Assembly (NCBI RefSeq): GCF_018688495.1
Contig: NZ_CP061320.1
Coordinates: 1,832,586 to 1,896,585, forward strand
Direction of reading: 5' to 3'
DNA from: Polynucleobacter sp. Adler-ghost
GTDB lineage: Bacteria > Pseudomonadota > Gammaproteobacteria > Burkholderiales > Burkholderiaceae
DNA: 64,000 nt
Below are positions 41,551 to 52,719 of this stretch, piece by piece. Within the stretch, counting starts at the first letter, position 1. Every line of letters begins with the position of its first letter. The position numbers were made by a program, and so were the translations under genes. The notes below the pieces were generated by a model. That model made no database searches. It worked only from the letters and a program-made list of their open reading frames with translations, and was not told where the DNA came from.

Positions 41551-43452
41551 TTAAGACAGTAGCAACTGATTAATACGCTTTACATAAGCGGCCGGATCAT
41601 TCAATTGGCCACCTTCTGCCAAAAGAGCTTGATCAAACAAAACCTGAGTCCATTCATCAAAGTGCTGATCATCTGACTTCAACTTGAGGAGCAAAGGATG
41701 CTCTGGATTGATCTCTAAAATAGGTTTAGTGTCTGGCGCTTGCTGGCCCGCCGCTTTAAGCATGCGCAATAAATTTCCAGAAAGCTCGTTCTCATCAGAG
41801 ACTAAACAAGCTGGAGAATCAGTCAAGCGGAAGGTCACACGCACATCTTTCGCCTTGTCTTCTAATACGGCTTTCATGCGATCGAGTAAGTCCTTGAAAT
41901 TCTTCTCAGTTTCCTCATGCTCCTTCTTTTCTTTCTCGTCACTTAAGTTACCGAGATCAAGACCACCCTTGGCTACTGAGGTCATCTGCTTGCCATCAAA
42001 CTCAGCAAAGAAAGAAAGCATCCATTCGTCCACTCGATCAGTAAGCAGCAACACTTCGACGCCCTTCTTGCGGAAGATTTCTAAATGCGGACTATTTTTA
42101 GCAGCATTAAAAGTATCGCCAGTCACGTAATAAATCTTGTCCTGACCTTCCTTCATACGTGAAATATATTCAGCCAAGGAAACAGTTTGATCCGCAGAAT
42201 CCATCTGTGTACTTGCAAAACGCAAGAGCTTTAGGATGCGCTCTTGATTTGGCTGATCTTCACCAACACCTTCTTTGAGCACTTGTCCAAACTGAGTCCA
42301 GAAGGTGCGGTACTTTTCTTTCTTAGCTTCATCATCGCTATTGGCCAGATCCTCTAACATGCTGAGTACACGCTTGGTAGAGCTTTCGCGAATGATTTTG
42401 ACATCACGTGATTCCTGGAGAATCTCACGGGAAACGTTTAAAGGCAGATCAGTTGAATCAATCACACCAGTGACAAAGCGCAGATACATCGGCATTAATT
42501 GCTCGGCATCATCCATGATGAATACCCGCTTCACATACAACTTAATACCACCACGCTTATTACGATCCCATAAATCAAATGGTGCGCGTGCAGGGACATA
42601 TAGTAGTTGTGTAAATTCACTACGGCCTTCAACCCGATTTAGGGAATAGCACAATGGATTTTCGTAGTCGTGAGACAAGTGCTTATAAAATTCGTCATAC
42701 TGCTCTTGAGTAATCTCCGCCTTAGAGCGCGCCCATAGAGCACTTGACTGGTTAATACTTTCAAGCTCATCTTTAATCACTTGCTCTTTTTTATCCGCAT
42801 CCCACTCTTCTTTATTCATCTGAATCGGCAAAGAGATGTGATCAGAGTATTTACGTATGATCGACTTGAGCTTATGGGTAGAAAGGAAATCGTCCTCACC
42901 TTCACGTAAATGCATCGTGATCGATGTTCCACGTTGAGGGCGATCAATACTTTCAACCGTAAATTCGCCAGAACCATCAGACTCCCAACGAACCCCATCG
43001 GTCGCCGGCAGACCAGCACGACGCGTCTCTACAGTAATGCGGTCGGCCACAATAAATGCTGAATAAAAACCTACGCCAAACTGGCCAATTAATGCGGCAT
43101 CTTTTTGTTGATCGCCGGATAGCTTGGAGAAAAATTCTTTCGTACCCGAGCGGGCAATGGTGCCCAAGTTTGCAATGGCTTCATCGCGGCTCATACCGAT
43201 GCCATTATCAGCAATAGTCACGGTTCTGGCAGCCTGATCAAAACTGACTTTGATCTTCAAATCAGGATCATCGCCATACCACTCGGGATGCTCAATCCCT
43301 TCAAAGCGCAGCTTATCTGAAGCATCAGATGCATTCGAGATCAACTCACGTAGGAAAATTTCCTTATTGGAATATAAGGAATGGATCATCAGTTGTAAAA
43401 GTTGTTTTACCTCGGCCTGAAAGCCTAAAGTTTCTTTGCTAGCTACAGTCAT
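41551..43452 (-). CDS. htpG: Molecular chaperone HtpG (Hsp90)
   Basis: HtpG is the bacterial Hsp90 ATP-dependent chaperone. The GHKL ATPase segments are [29 protein letters not shown] and [17 protein letters not shown] in the first 140 residues. The middle domain has [16 protein letters not shown] and the conserved Arg loop in [10 protein letters not shown]. Starting at the ATG at 43452 ([17 protein letters not shown] upstream) gives 633 residues, as usual. The frame extends nine codons further without support. Confidence 0.97.
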   Translation of the reverse strand: MTVASKETLGFQAEVKQLLQLMIHSLYSNKEIFLRELISNASDASDKLRFEGIEHPEWYGDDPDLKIKVSFDQAARTVTIADNGIGMSRDEAIANLGTIARSGTKEFFSKLSGDQQKDAALIGQFGVGFYSAFIVADRITVETRRAGLPATDGVRWESDGSGEFTVESIDRPQRGTSITMHLREGEDDFLSTHKLKSIIRKYSDHISLPIQMNKEEWDADKKEQVIKDELESINQSSALWARSKAEITQEQYDEFYKHLSHDYENPLCYSLNRVEGRSEFTQLLYVPARAPFDLWDRNKRGGIKLYVKRVFIMDDAEQLMPMYLRFVTGVIDSTDLPLNVSREILQESRDVKIIRESSTKRVLSMLEDLANSDDEAKKEKYRTFWTQFGQVLKEGVGEDQPNQERILKLLRFASTQMDSADQTVSLAEYISRMKEGQDKIYYVTGDTFNAAKNSPHLEIFRKKGVEVLLLTDRVDEWMLSFFAEFDGKQMTSVAKGGLDLGNLSDEKEKKEHEETEKNFKDLLDRMKAVLEDKAKDVRVTFRLTDSPACLVSDENELSGNLLRMLKAAGQQAPDTKPILEINPEHPLLLKLKSDDQHFDEWTQVLFDQALLAEGGQLNDPAAYVKRINQLLLS

Positions 43453-43542
43453 GCGTATTCCCTCTTCCCTCTTAATCAATGAACATCACCTCACATAAGT
43501 GGGGCTTATTTAATCTATTTCAAGATCCCTAGCTCTAGAAAT

Positions 43543-43953
43543 TTAGACGGAGGGTGGCTTTGAATGTTTCTCAGCTACAGGCAAGTCAGCCTTTTTCCAG
43601 GCGCTAAAACCGCCTTCGAGATGACAAACACCGGGCACTCCCATTTTTTGAAGGGTTTCTGTTGCCAGGGCAGAGCGCCATGCGGATGCGCAATAGAGCA
43701 CTAAACGCTTGCCCTCACCAAAAACCGGCTTGAAATAAGGACTGTCTGGGTCAACCCAAAATTCCAACATGCCGCGCGGCGCATGAATTGCATTCGGAAT
43801 CATCCCATCACGTTCTAACTCCCTCACGTCCCGAATATCTACAAATACCGTGCTCTGATCATCCAGCAATTGCTGGGCTTGCTCCAATGGAACGGTCTCA
43901 ATTTGTGACATCGCATTGGCAATTAATTCTTGATAGCCTAATTTCAATTTCAT
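43543..43953 (-). CDS. Rhodanese-like sulfurtransferase
   Basis: A single rhodanese domain of 136 residues. The catalytic Cys is C88 in LVLYCASAWRSALA, preceded by VFVDIRDVRELERDGMIPNA and followed by HLEGGFSAWKKADLP. Such proteins move sulfane sulfur to thiols or cyanide, and their natural partner is often unknown. The N-terminal extension MKLKLGYQELIANAMSQIET is common in the proteobacterial subgroup. It is monocistronic, upstream of htpG on the same strand. Confidence 0.9.
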   Translation of the reverse strand: MKLKLGYQELIANAMSQIETVPLEQAQQLLDDQSTVFVDIRDVRELERDGMIPNAIHAPRGMLEFWVDPDSPYFKPVFGEGKRLVLYCASAWRSALATETLQKMGVPGVCHLEGGFSAWKKADLPVAEKHSKPPSV

Positions 43954-44034
43954 GAAAATCTCCTAAATTACTAATACTTTTATTTGGTCGTTATGAAGAG
44001 CGTGATATCGACTCTGCCCTGATAATATGTACTT

Positions 44035-45297
44035 ATGAACTTTACCCCTACCGAGCTTGGTGCCAGCCTTATTTTTGCCATTGCAGTACTCCATACCTTT
44101 TGTACTTCGTATTTTGAAGCGCTTGCAAAAAAATCCCCAAAGCACGCTGGCTTATGGCATCTCCTTGGCGAAGTAGAAATCGTTTTTGGATTTTGGGCGG
44201 CCATCCTCATTATTTTTATGTGGCTTGCTAATGATCTAGCCATAGCAAAAGAGTACGCCAACAAACGCAACTTCACCGAGCCGCTATTTGTTTTTGCCAT
44301 CATGGTGGTCGCTGGTAGCAAGCCAATTCTGCATTTTGCCACTCAGCTGCTACACAAACTCGGCAAGCTAATTCAACTCCTCTTGCGCACTAAGCAAGCT
44401 CCTACACTATATTTCTTGACCCTCAGCATCACACCGTTGTTAGGCTCGCTAATCACTGAACCTGCAGCAATGACACTGGCAGCATTCTTATTACGTGACC
44501 TAGTCTATCGCCATAAATGCTCAACCCCACTACTGTTCGGCACTCTAGGTGTGCTGTTCGTCAATATTTCAATCGGTGGCACGCTAACTAATTTTGCAGC
44601 ACCACCGGTGCTTATGGTGGCATCCACTTGGGGCTGGAGTAGCGCTTTTATGTTTGCCAACTTTGGCCTTGAAGCGATGATCGCCATTTTTATTAATGCA
44701 ACAATCGTAACGCTGCTCTTTCACAAGCAATTAATTGAGCCCATCAGCAAAGCAGATCAGACTCGTATTCCACTCACCATTACAGTCATTCATCTATTTT
44801 TTTTACTGGGTATCGTCGCTTTTGCACATGACCCAGTAATTTTCATGTGGTTACTACTCTTTTTCATTGGCTACACCACGGCTTATCCAAAACATCAAAA
44901 CCCACTGATTTTGCGCGAGGCTTTATTGGTTGGCTTTTTCTTGGCCGGACTCGTAGTGCTCGGCGGACTGCAAGGTTGGTGGCTACAGCCAATTCTGGAA
45001 AACATGAGCCCAACGGCCGTTTTCTATGGCAGCCTGGCATTAACTGCGATTACCGATAATGCAGCACTCACGTACTTAGGCTCACTAGTGCAGGGTACTT
45101 CCCCAGAATTCAAGTTAGCTTTAGTTGGCGGCGCAGTAGCAGGCGGCGGCCTCACAGTCATCGCCAATGCTCCTAACCCTGCTGGACTGGCTATTTTGCG
45201 TAGTTACTTCCCAAATGCAGCTGTTTCGGCAGGCTTACTACTCATAGCCGCTATTCCACCAACCATTGTTGCGATTCTGGCTCTACGCCTGCTCTAG
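44035..45297 (+). CDS. Putative Na+/H+ antiporter
   Basis: A 420-residue protein with about 12 membrane segments. LITEPAAMTLAAFLLRDLVY near residue 142, GTLTNFAAPPVLMVA near 182 and the late TAITDNAALTYLGSLV and TVIANAPNPAGLAIL recall the Na_H_antiport_3 family of putative sodium/proton antiporters. The paired Asn-Ala and Thr-Asn hairpins resemble ion-transporter superfamily re-entrant loops. The ion specificity is unproven. It starts 81 bp from the divergent rhodanese gene. Confidence 0.82.
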   Translation: MNFTPTELGASLIFAIAVLHTFCTSYFEALAKKSPKHAGLWHLLGEVEIVFGFWAAILIIFMWLANDLAIAKEYANKRNFTEPLFVFAIMVVAGSKPILHFATQLLHKLGKLIQLLLRTKQAPTLYFLTLSITPLLGSLITEPAAMTLAAFLLRDLVYRHKCSTPLLFGTLGVLFVNISIGGTLTNFAAPPVLMVASTWGWSSAFMFANFGLEAMIAIFINATIVTLLFHKQLIEPISKADQTRIPLTITVIHLFFLLGIVAFAHDPVIFMWLLLFFIGYTTAYPKHQNPLILREALLVGFFLAGLVVLGGLQGWWLQPILENMSPTAVFYGSLALTAITDNAALTYLGSLVQGTSPEFKLALVGGAVAGGGLTVIANAPNPAGLAILRSYFPNAAVSAGLLLIAAIPPTIVAILALRLL

Positions 45298-45354
45298 GCG
45301 ATTTATCCCGTAAAATCTCAGCTTCGCCCCCAGCTATAAACCTGAGAACGGCAT

Positions 45355-46713
45355 ATGAAAAAGCTCTATATCAAAACCTTTGGCTGCCAAATGAACGAGT
45401 ACGACTCGGGCAAGATGGCTGACCTCCTACATGCCAATGAAGGCATGGTCATGACTAATACCCCCGAAGATGCAGACGTGGTTCTATTGAACACTTGCTC
45501 GATTCGTGAAAAAGCGGAAGACAAGGTATTTTCTGACTTAGGACGCCTGCGTGAGCTCAAGAAAAGCAAACCCGATTTATTGATTGGTGTTGGCGGTTGT
45601 GTTGCCAGTCAAGAAGGTCAACAAATTATTAATAGAGCTCCTTATGTAGATGTGGTTTTCGGTCCACAAACACTGCATCGCTTATCTGATCTCATTACAC
45701 AACGTCGCGAAACCGGCAGACCTCAAGTTGACATCTCTTTTCCAGAAATAGAAAAGTTTGATCATCTACCCGCCTCTCGTCAAACTCGCGGCTCAGCCTA
45801 CGTCTCTATTATGGAAGGCTGCTCAAAGTACTGTAGCTACTGCGTGGTTCCTTACACTCGTGGCGAAGAAGTTTCGCGTCCCTTTGATGACGTATTAACA
45901 GAAGTGGCCGGCCTTGCATCACAAGGCGTGAAAGAAATTGTTTTACTCGGTCAAAACGTCAATGCTTATCTTGGCAAAATGGGTAATACGGAAGAGATTG
46001 CAGATTTTGCACTACTGATTGAATACATCGCAGAAATACCAGGCGTTGAAAGAATTCGCTTTACCACTAGCCACCCAAAGGAATTTACTCAGCGCTTGAT
46101 TGATGTCTACGCAAAAGTTCCTAAGCTGGTGAGTCACCTACATCTTCCAGTGCAACATGCATCAGACTCCGTTTTATCTGCAATGAAACGTGGCTATACC
46201 GCCCTTGAGTACAAAAGTATTATTCGCAAGATGCGCGCTGTGAGGCCCGACCTGACGCTCTCTAGTGACTTCATTGTGGGCTTTCCTGGCGAAACCGATG
46301 AAGACTTTGCAAAACTGCTCAAAATGGTTGAAGAACTCAATTTTGATAATAGCTTTTGCTTTATCTTCAGCGCACGTCCAGGCACACCGGCAGCTAATCT
46401 CAGTGATGAGACCCCTTATGAGGTCAAACTCAAGCGACTGCAAACCTTACTGGCACTAGTTGAATCTCAAGCAAATCAAATTAGCAAAAACATGTTGGGT
46501 AGCGCTGAACGGGTTCTTGTTGAAGGCTTAGCAAAGGATGGTGTAAATCTGCAAGGTCGTGCTGCAAATAACCGGGTAATTCACTTTACTGCGCCAGATA
46601 CAGATATTGAATTACTCATCGGTCAGATGGTGGACATCCGCATCACTGAAGTACTCAATTACACGCTGCGAGGTGATCTCATCAGTGAGTTCACTGCTCC
46701 GCCAGTCTATTAA
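45355..46713 (+). CDS. miaB: tRNA-2-methylthio-N6-dimethylallyladenosine synthase MiaB
   Basis: MiaB adds a methylthio group at A37 of tRNAs that read UNN codons. The N-terminal cluster Cys residues are in [28 protein letters not shown] and [11 protein letters not shown]. The radical-SAM triad is C-x3-C-x2-C in [22 protein letters not shown] domain forms the end (residues about 380-448). Length is 452 residues, normal. It heads a long conserved run of co-directional genes; ybeY starts one base after its stop. Confidence 0.97.
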   Translation: MKKLYIKTFGCQMNEYDSGKMADLLHANEGMVMTNTPEDADVVLLNTCSIREKAEDKVFSDLGRLRELKKSKPDLLIGVGGCVASQEGQQIINRAPYVDVVFGPQTLHRLSDLITQRRETGRPQVDISFPEIEKFDHLPASRQTRGSAYVSIMEGCSKYCSYCVVPYTRGEEVSRPFDDVLTEVAGLASQGVKEIVLLGQNVNAYLGKMGNTEEIADFALLIEYIAEIPGVERIRFTTSHPKEFTQRLIDVYAKVPKLVSHLHLPVQHASDSVLSAMKRGYTALEYKSIIRKMRAVRPDLTLSSDFIVGFPGETDEDFAKLLKMVEELNFDNSFCFIFSARPGTPAANLSDETPYEVKLKRLQTLLALVESQANQISKNMLGSAERVLVEGLAKDGVNLQGRAANNRVIHFTAPDTDIELLIGQMVDIRITEVLNYTLRGDLISEFTAPPVY

Positions 46714-46714
46714 G

Positions 46715-47191
46715 ATGTCTACCAAGCAATCATCCCCCTCTAAATTAGAGATAGATATTCAGTTTGCCAGTGCAGCAATTGAAGAAAAAGTTTTTGCGTT
46801 AGCCTCTTCAGCAGCAATCAAAAAATGGGTAAAAGCAACGGTTCATTTAAATGGTCTGATCACCTTACGATTTGTTAATTTAGCTGAAGGGAAAAAACTG
46901 AATTTTGCCTTTCGTAGTAAAGACTACGCAACTAATGTCCTCACTTTTTCCTACGAGCTCAGCAAGAAGACTGTGACTGCCGACATTATTTTTTGCCTCC
47001 CCGTGATTCAAAAAGAGGCATTAGAGCAAAGTAAGCCTATGAGGGCGCACTTAGCCCATCTAGTGATACATGGCTGCTTACACGCCCAAGGTCTTGACCA
47101 TGAGCGCGACAAAGAAGCAAAGAAAATGGAAGACAAAGAAATCGTCCTCCTAACATCCTTGGGCTTTACTAATCCCTACGCACCCATTTAA
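46715..47191 (+). CDS. ybeY: Endoribonuclease YbeY
   Basis: YbeY is a zinc-dependent RNase that matures 16S rRNA ends and helps ribosome quality control. The metal motif HGCLHAQGLDH places His at 119, 123 and 129. The ATG at 46715 is chosen because it follows the miaB TAA by one base and gives 158 residues, the family size; the longer open frame lies inside miaB. The neighbours miaB and corC match the classic ybeZYX-lnt neighbourhood, but ybeZ (phoH-like) is missing between them. Confidence 0.95.
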   Translation: MSTKQSSPSKLEIDIQFASAAIEEKVFALASSAAIKKWVKATVHLNGLITLRFVNLAEGKKLNFAFRSKDYATNVLTFSYELSKKTVTADIIFCLPVIQKEALEQSKPMRAHLAHLVIHGCLHAQGLDHERDKEAKKMEDKEIVLLTSLGFTNPYAPI

Positions 47192-47247
47192 GGCGTCCCT
47201 AATGCCTCCTTCATTGAATTTACTTATTTCTGCGATATTCTTGCTAT

Positions 47248-48087
47248 ATGCCTGACCCCAATAAATCCCTTTTAGAACGCTTGGCTGATTTTTTAACGCC
47301 ACAGCCAAGCAGCCCAGCTGAACGTCGTCAAGAACTGATTGATACCCTCAGAGAAGCCCAGACAGAGGGCTTAATTGATGCAGATGCCCTCTCCATGATT
47401 GAGGGTGTATTCCAAGTAGGGCAATTATGTGCTCGCGATATTTTGATTCCCAGAGCGCAGATTGACTGGATTGACATTAGCCAGCCTTTGTCGGAAATCA
47501 TCAAAAGTGTGATTACTGCCGCTCATTCACGCTTCCCTGTATTTGAAGGTACTCGTGACAATGTGGTTGGCATACTGCTGGCAAAAGATTTATTGCGTCA
47601 CTCCACTGAAAAAGATTTTCAGGTGCGTGATTGGCTCCGTCCTGCCGTATTTATTCCTGAATCTAAGCGCTTAAGCGTGTTGCTACGAGACTTTAAAGAT
47701 AACCGTAATCACTTAGCCATTGTCGTCGATGAATACAGCAGCGTCGCTGGCGTTATTACAATTGAAGACGTCCTTGAGCAAATTGTTGGCGACATTGAAG
47801 ATGAGCACGATATTGATGAAGAGGCAGATAACCTGATCTCTTTAGACAATGGTGATATTCGCGTGAAAGGAATTACTGAGCTCGAGCAATTTAACGAGAC
47901 CCTCGGTACGCAATTTGAAGTTGAAGGTATTGAAACGGTTGCCGGTTTAGTCATTCAGCATCTTGGTCGAGTGCCGAAGATGGGTGAACTGATTGAAATT
48001 GACGGGGTTGAATTTGAGGTTCAGCGTGCTGATCCGAGACAGATTCATATTCTGCTTGCGCGACAACTCCCGAAACAACCCTCCTGA
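47248..48087 (+). CDS. corC: CorC/YbeX-family CBS-domain protein
   Basis: A 279-residue soluble protein with two CBS domains (residues about 60-185, including RDILIPRAQIDWIDI and NHLAIVVDEYSSVAGVITIE) and a C-terminal transporter-associated domain (from about 195: IRVKGITELEQFNETLG). Family members were linked to cobalt/magnesium efflux and, for YbeX, to ribosome metabolism. The location between ybeY and lnt supports YbeX. An acidic stretch, DIEDEHDIDEEADN, joins the domains. Confidence 0.93.
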   Translation: MPDPNKSLLERLADFLTPQPSSPAERRQELIDTLREAQTEGLIDADALSMIEGVFQVGQLCARDILIPRAQIDWIDISQPLSEIIKSVITAAHSRFPVFEGTRDNVVGILLAKDLLRHSTEKDFQVRDWLRPAVFIPESKRLSVLLRDFKDNRNHLAIVVDEYSSVAGVITIEDVLEQIVGDIEDEHDIDEEADNLISLDNGDIRVKGITELEQFNETLGTQFEVEGIETVAGLVIQHLGRVPKMGELIEIDGVEFEVQRADPRQIHILLARQLPKQPS

Positions 48088-48095
48088 GAATCATC

Positions 48096-49619
48096 TTGAT
48101 TGATTTGCAATCAACAAGGCTTCGTAATAGTTCCAATGCATTGCTGTTATTTTTTCTTGGAGTCTTACTAGCCGCTGTAGCAGAACTACCTCTTGGAGGC
48201 TGGATACAGATCCCCATCTTGAGTTTAATTTGGTGGCGAATGGATCAGCAGTTAAGCCCTTCGATTAAAAATCAATTTTTTTTAGGTATGTTATTTGGAC
48301 TAGGCTACTTTGTTCTGGGTCTGTGGTGGATCTACATTAGCCTGCATGACATAGGCAGAATGCATGCTGTTCTTTCTTGCACAGCGGTATTTTTATTGGC
48401 TGCTGGAATGGCTTTATTTTTCTCCGGCGCCTCTTTCTCCCTCTGCCTAACAAGACATCGGCGCCTGACGGGTTTGGTACTAGCGGCCTCTTGGGCAATG
48501 ATTGAATATCTGCGCAGCATAGTGTTAACTGGCTTTCCTTGGATGGGATTTGCTGAGGCGCAATTCAATGGCCCCTTCGCACCAATAGCGCCATTCTTCG
48601 GCGGTCTGGCATGCACATTTTTAGTGGTGTGGGTCTCCTGGGAAATCAGCCAACTAAAGAAAAATATCTTATTTAGTAGTGCCTGCATTATTGCTGCCAT
48701 TACCCTTGCGCAACTTGCTAGCCTCTGGACTTTCACAAAACCAATTGGCGAACCACTCAGTGTTCGTTTAATTCAAGGTAATTTTGAGCAGAGCCTCAAA
48801 TTCAACCCCAAAGCCATTGAAGAGCAATTTAGTTTTTATACCAATGCCATTGAGAGTCAATCAGCCGATCTCATCATCACTCCAGAGACTGCTTATCCTT
48901 GGCCCCAAAGCAATTTGCCTGCTGGCTTATTGGGATCACTCCAACAGTTTTCTTCTAATACCTCTAGCAATGTCTTACTTGGCCTAATTGGAGAGGCGGG
49001 TAATTCTGCTGGAGTGCAGTACACCAACCGTGCGCTTGGACTCTCTCCCAAGGTAGCAAGCTATCAATATGACAAATCACACTTAGTGCCTTTTGGAGAA
49101 TTTATTCCGCCCGGCTTTCATTGGTTTGTAAATGCTTTTAACGTACCTATGAGCGACTTCGCACGAGGCAAGCTAGACCAAGCTCCTTTCAGCATTATTC
49201 GCTCTGGAAAAGATGTGATTCATGCAGCCATTACGATTTGCTATGAGGATGTCTTTGGCGGTGAATTAGCCTCCCGCATTCATCACAGCAGTCAACCCGT
49301 CAACCTATTAATCAACATGACCAATCTAGCCTGGTTTGGGGATTCTCAAGCACCAGCTCAGCAGTTGCGGTTATCCCAGTTACGATCCTTAGAGACTGGC
49401 CTTCCAGCCTTACGTGCCACTAATACAGGCATCACGGCAGCGCTCGGGCCAGATGGCAAAGTACTGTCACAACTCGATGAATTTACACAAGGAGTGCTCA
49501 GCCTGAAGATCCAAGCCTACTCAGGCACAACTCCTTACGTATTTTGGGGAAATCTACCTATTCTGAGTCTTTCATGCCTCTTGCTTCTCTTGGGCCTCAT
49601 TCGCCAAAAACGCATCTAA
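48096..49619 (+). CDS. lnt: Apolipoprotein N-acyltransferase
   Basis: Lnt adds the third acyl chain to lipoproteins at the outer face of the inner membrane. Six or so hydrophobic segments fill residues 1-215, then a nitrilase-like periplasmic domain has the triad Glu (ITPETAYPWP), Lys (YDKSHLVPFGEF) and Cys (TICYEDVFG). One more membrane helix ends the protein. Length is 507 residues. No ATG is available near the N-terminus: the frame opens with TTG at 48096, nine bases after the corC stop, so the exact start is uncertain. Confidence 0.93.
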   Translation: MIDLQSTRLRNSSNALLLFFLGVLLAAVAELPLGGWIQIPILSLIWWRMDQQLSPSIKNQFFLGMLFGLGYFVLGLWWIYISLHDIGRMHAVLSCTAVFLLAAGMALFFSGASFSLCLTRHRRLTGLVLAASWAMIEYLRSIVLTGFPWMGFAEAQFNGPFAPIAPFFGGLACTFLVVWVSWEISQLKKNILFSSACIIAAITLAQLASLWTFTKPIGEPLSVRLIQGNFEQSLKFNPKAIEEQFSFYTNAIESQSADLIITPETAYPWPQSNLPAGLLGSLQQFSSNTSSNVLLGLIGEAGNSAGVQYTNRALGLSPKVASYQYDKSHLVPFGEFIPPGFHWFVNAFNVPMSDFARGKLDQAPFSIIRSGKDVIHAAITICYEDVFGGELASRIHHSSQPVNLLINMTNLAWFGDSQAPAQQLRLSQLRSLETGLPALRATNTGITAALGPDGKVLSQLDEFTQGVLSLKIQAYSGTTPYVFWGNLPILSLSCLLLLLGLIRQKRI

Positions 49620-49679
49620 TCGCAATTTCCTAGTTGGCTTGCTTAGCCATGTAAAATCAAAGACTTAGCCAGGTAAATC

Positions 49680-50564
49680 ATGCTTACTTTTCAGCAAATT
49701 ATTCTCAAACTCCAAGATTACTGGGACCAACAAGGTTGCGCCCTATTGCAACCTATTGACCTTGAGGTCGGTGCCGGTACATCTCATACAGCTACTTTCT
49801 TGAGAGCCATTGGCCCTGAGCCATGGAAAGCAGCTTACGTCCAACCCTCACGTAGACCCAAGGATGGTCGCTACGGAGAAAATCCGAATCGCCTGCAGCA
49901 CTACTACCAGTACCAGGTAGTACTGAAACCCGCACCAGAAAATATCCTTGAGCTCTACTTAGGTTCGCTTGCTGCCTTGGGTCTTGATCTTCAACAAAAC
50001 GATGTGCGTTTTGTTGAAGATGATTGGGAAAATCCAACTTTAGGTGCTTGGGGCTTAGGCTGGGAAGTCTGGCTCAACGGCATGGAAGTGACGCAGTTCA
50101 CCTATTTCCAGCAAGTGGGCGGCATTGACTGCAAACCTGTTTTAGGCGAAATCACCTACGGTATTGAACGCTTGGCAATGTATATCCAAAATTGCTCTAA
50201 CGTTTACGACCTCGTTTGGGCAGATGGCATCTCTTATGGTGATGTGTACCACCAGAATGAAGTGGAGCAGTCTTGCTATAACTTTGAACACTCCAACACC
50301 GATCTCTTGTTTGCAAACTTCACTAACTATGAAAGTGAAGCCAAACGTTTGATGGAAGTGCCATTAGCCTTACCCGCTTATGAAATGGTACTGAAGGCTG
50401 GACATACTTTTAACTTACTGGATGCCCGTGGCGCTATTTCGGTTACCGAGCGTGCAGCCTATATCGGACGCATTCGCAATCTCTCGCGCGCAGTAGCGCA
50501 GGCTTACTTTGAGTCTCGTGAGAAATTGGGATTCCCGATGTGCCAACGTCAATCTAAAGCCTAA
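49680..50564 (+). CDS. glyQ: Glycyl-tRNA synthetase alpha subunit
   Basis: The catalytic alpha subunit of the bacterial alpha2beta2 glycyl-tRNA synthetase. The N-terminal [39 protein letters not shown] and [20 protein letters not shown] are all conserved class II signatures. The 294 residues are normal. glyS starts 16 bp after the stop. Confidence 0.97.
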   Translation: MLTFQQIILKLQDYWDQQGCALLQPIDLEVGAGTSHTATFLRAIGPEPWKAAYVQPSRRPKDGRYGENPNRLQHYYQYQVVLKPAPENILELYLGSLAALGLDLQQNDVRFVEDDWENPTLGAWGLGWEVWLNGMEVTQFTYFQQVGGIDCKPVLGEITYGIERLAMYIQNCSNVYDLVWADGISYGDVYHQNEVEQSCYNFEHSNTDLLFANFTNYESEAKRLMEVPLALPAYEMVLKAGHTFNLLDARGAISVTERAAYIGRIRNLSRAVAQAYFESREKLGFPMCQRQSKA

Positions 50565-50580
50565 GCAACTCGATCTAATT

Positions 50581-52719
50581 ATGAGTACACCGAATTCCCT
50601 CTCTCAAGCAAACAACCTTCTGCTTGAATTGTTTACTGAAGAGCTTCCACCAAAATCATTACGCCGCTTAGGAGATGCTTTTAGTGAAGGTATTTATTCA
50701 CATCTAAAGGCCGCAGGTCTTTTGGGCGATCACTCTGTTACTACTAGCTACGCTACACCGCGTCGCCTTGCTGTTCAAATTACCAATGTCTTAAGCCAAG
50801 CTCCAGACTATCCAGTACGTGAAAAATTACTGCCAACCAGCATTGCTTTTGATGTTGATGGGAAGCCAACTGCACCACTACAAAAGAAATTAGCTTCCCT
50901 GGGTTACCCTGATATCGACCTCTCCACCTTAGAAAAATCCGGTGAAGGAAAAAATGAAGCGCTCTATCTCAATGTCATTGCCAAAGGTGCCGCATTAGAA
51001 AAAACTGCGCAGCAAGCCCTCGAGCTAACACTGGGTAAGTTACCCATTGCCAAAATGATGCACTACCAAGTACTACAGAAAAATGGTGAATTAGCTGACG
51101 TTGAGTTTGCACGTCCGGCGCACCGCATCATTGCTCTTCACGGCAAACAAACATTGCACATCAGTGCATTAGGCATTGACGCAGGCAACCAAACAGAAGG
51201 CCACCGCTTCCTAGCTCCAGGCGTCATTACTATTGCCTCTGCAGATCAGTATGAATCAGATCTCACCACTAAAGCAAAAGTGTTACCCAGCTTTGAAAAA
51301 CGTCGTGAATTTATCGAATCTGCATTATTAAAAGCTGCTGGGACTGATTTAGCGCTGATGCCAGATAGTCTGTTAGACGAAGTGACGGCCTTAGTAGAGT
51401 GGCCAGCAATTTACGAGTGTCACTTTGATCAAGAGTTCTTAGAGGTTCCACAAGAATGTTTGATTTTGACAATGCAGACCAATCAAAAATACTTTGCTCT
51501 GACTGATCAGCAAGGTAAGTTACGGAATCGCTTCTTAATCGTTTCTAATATTCAGACCGATAAACCCGAAGCAATTATTTCTGGCAATGAACGTGTAGTA
51601 CGTCCACGACTTTCCGATGCACGCTTCTTTTTCCAGCAAGATCAAAAGCGCCCACTGGCATCTCGCGTAGCTGATCTAGGAAAAGTGGTTTATCACAATC
51701 AGCTTGGTAATCAATTAGATCGCACCAAGCGTGTTCAAGGTATTGCTTCTGGTATTGCAAAAACTTTATCGGCTGATGAGACACTTGCTAGCCGTGCTGC
51801 TGAGATTGCTAAAACGGATTTATTAACCGATATGGTTGGCGAGTTCCCAGAGCTCCAAGGTATTATGGGCCGTTACTACGCCACGCATGATGGTGAAAAT
51901 TCTGAAGTAGCCTCTGCTTGTAGCGAGCATTACATGCCTCGCTTTGCTGGTGACGCATTACCCCAAACTCAAACTGGGACCATCTTAGCGATTGCCGACA
52001 AGCTAGAAACTCTTGTTGGTATCTGGGGTGTTGGCCTTGCGCCAACTGGTGATAAAGACCCCTACGCCCTGCGTCGACATGCTCTTGGAATCTGCCGGCT
52101 CTTGCTAGAGAAGAATCTCAGCCTTAGCCTACCTAAGCTCATTGAACTGGCACGCAAACAATTTCCCCAGAAAGACGTTCAAGAGAAAGCGAAGGCTGAA
52201 GATATTTACGCCTTCATTATCGATCGTCTACGTGCTTACTTGCGTGATCAGGCCGTTGCTGGCAAGTCATTCACTACCGAAGAGATTGATGCGGTGTTAA
52301 GTCAATCACCTGCCCAATTAAATGACTTAATTGATCGCTTAACTGCATTGCGTGAATTTAACGCCTTGGCAGAAGCTGCTCAGTTAGCCGCTGCAAACAA
52401 GCGTATCAGTAATATTCTGAAGAAGAATGCCGCTACTATTCCGGGAGCCTGCTCAAGCAAGCTCTTACAAGTTCCTGCTGAAATCGCCCTATACGAAGCG
52501 CTTAAGAAGCTCACCCCAACACTGACCACTGCTTATGAGCAACGTCAGTTTGTGGATCTATTAAAAGCTCTCGTAGCTTTAAGCGCTCCAATCGATCAAT
52601 TCTTTGCCGATGTCATGGTGATGGACCCCAATCCAGAGCTGCGCGATAACCGCCTAGCTCTCCTGCAACAACTTCACCAGAAAATGAATCTTATTGCCGA
52701 CCTCGGCAAATTAGCATGA
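50581..52719 (+). CDS. glyS: Glycyl-tRNA synthetase beta subunit
   Basis: The beta subunit binds tRNA and partners glyQ. The start LLLELFTEELPPKSLRRLGD is the family hallmark. Further blocks are SYATPRRLAV and AEPILTM-like ECLILTMQTNQKYFAL, then DRTKRVQGIA and the C-terminal anticodon-binding domain. The ATG at 50581 gives 712 residues, the normal size; the open frame extends back into glyQ. It overlaps the gmhB start by four bases (ATGA). Confidence 0.97.
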   Translation: MSTPNSLSQANNLLLELFTEELPPKSLRRLGDAFSEGIYSHLKAAGLLGDHSVTTSYATPRRLAVQITNVLSQAPDYPVREKLLPTSIAFDVDGKPTAPLQKKLASLGYPDIDLSTLEKSGEGKNEALYLNVIAKGAALEKTAQQALELTLGKLPIAKMMHYQVLQKNGELADVEFARPAHRIIALHGKQTLHISALGIDAGNQTEGHRFLAPGVITIASADQYESDLTTKAKVLPSFEKRREFIESALLKAAGTDLALMPDSLLDEVTALVEWPAIYECHFDQEFLEVPQECLILTMQTNQKYFALTDQQGKLRNRFLIVSNIQTDKPEAIISGNERVVRPRLSDARFFFQQDQKRPLASRVADLGKVVYHNQLGNQLDRTKRVQGIASGIAKTLSADETLASRAAEIAKTDLLTDMVGEFPELQGIMGRYYATHDGENSEVASACSEHYMPRFAGDALPQTQTGTILAIADKLETLVGIWGVGLAPTGDKDPYALRRHALGICRLLLEKNLSLSLPKLIELARKQFPQKDVQEKAKAEDIYAFIIDRLRAYLRDQAVAGKSFTTEEIDAVLSQSPAQLNDLIDRLTALREFNALAEAAQLAAANKRISNILKKNAATIPGACSSKLLQVPAEIALYEALKKLTPTLTTAYEQRQFVDLLKALVALSAPIDQFFADVMVMDPNPELRDNRLALLQQLHQKMNLIADLGKLA

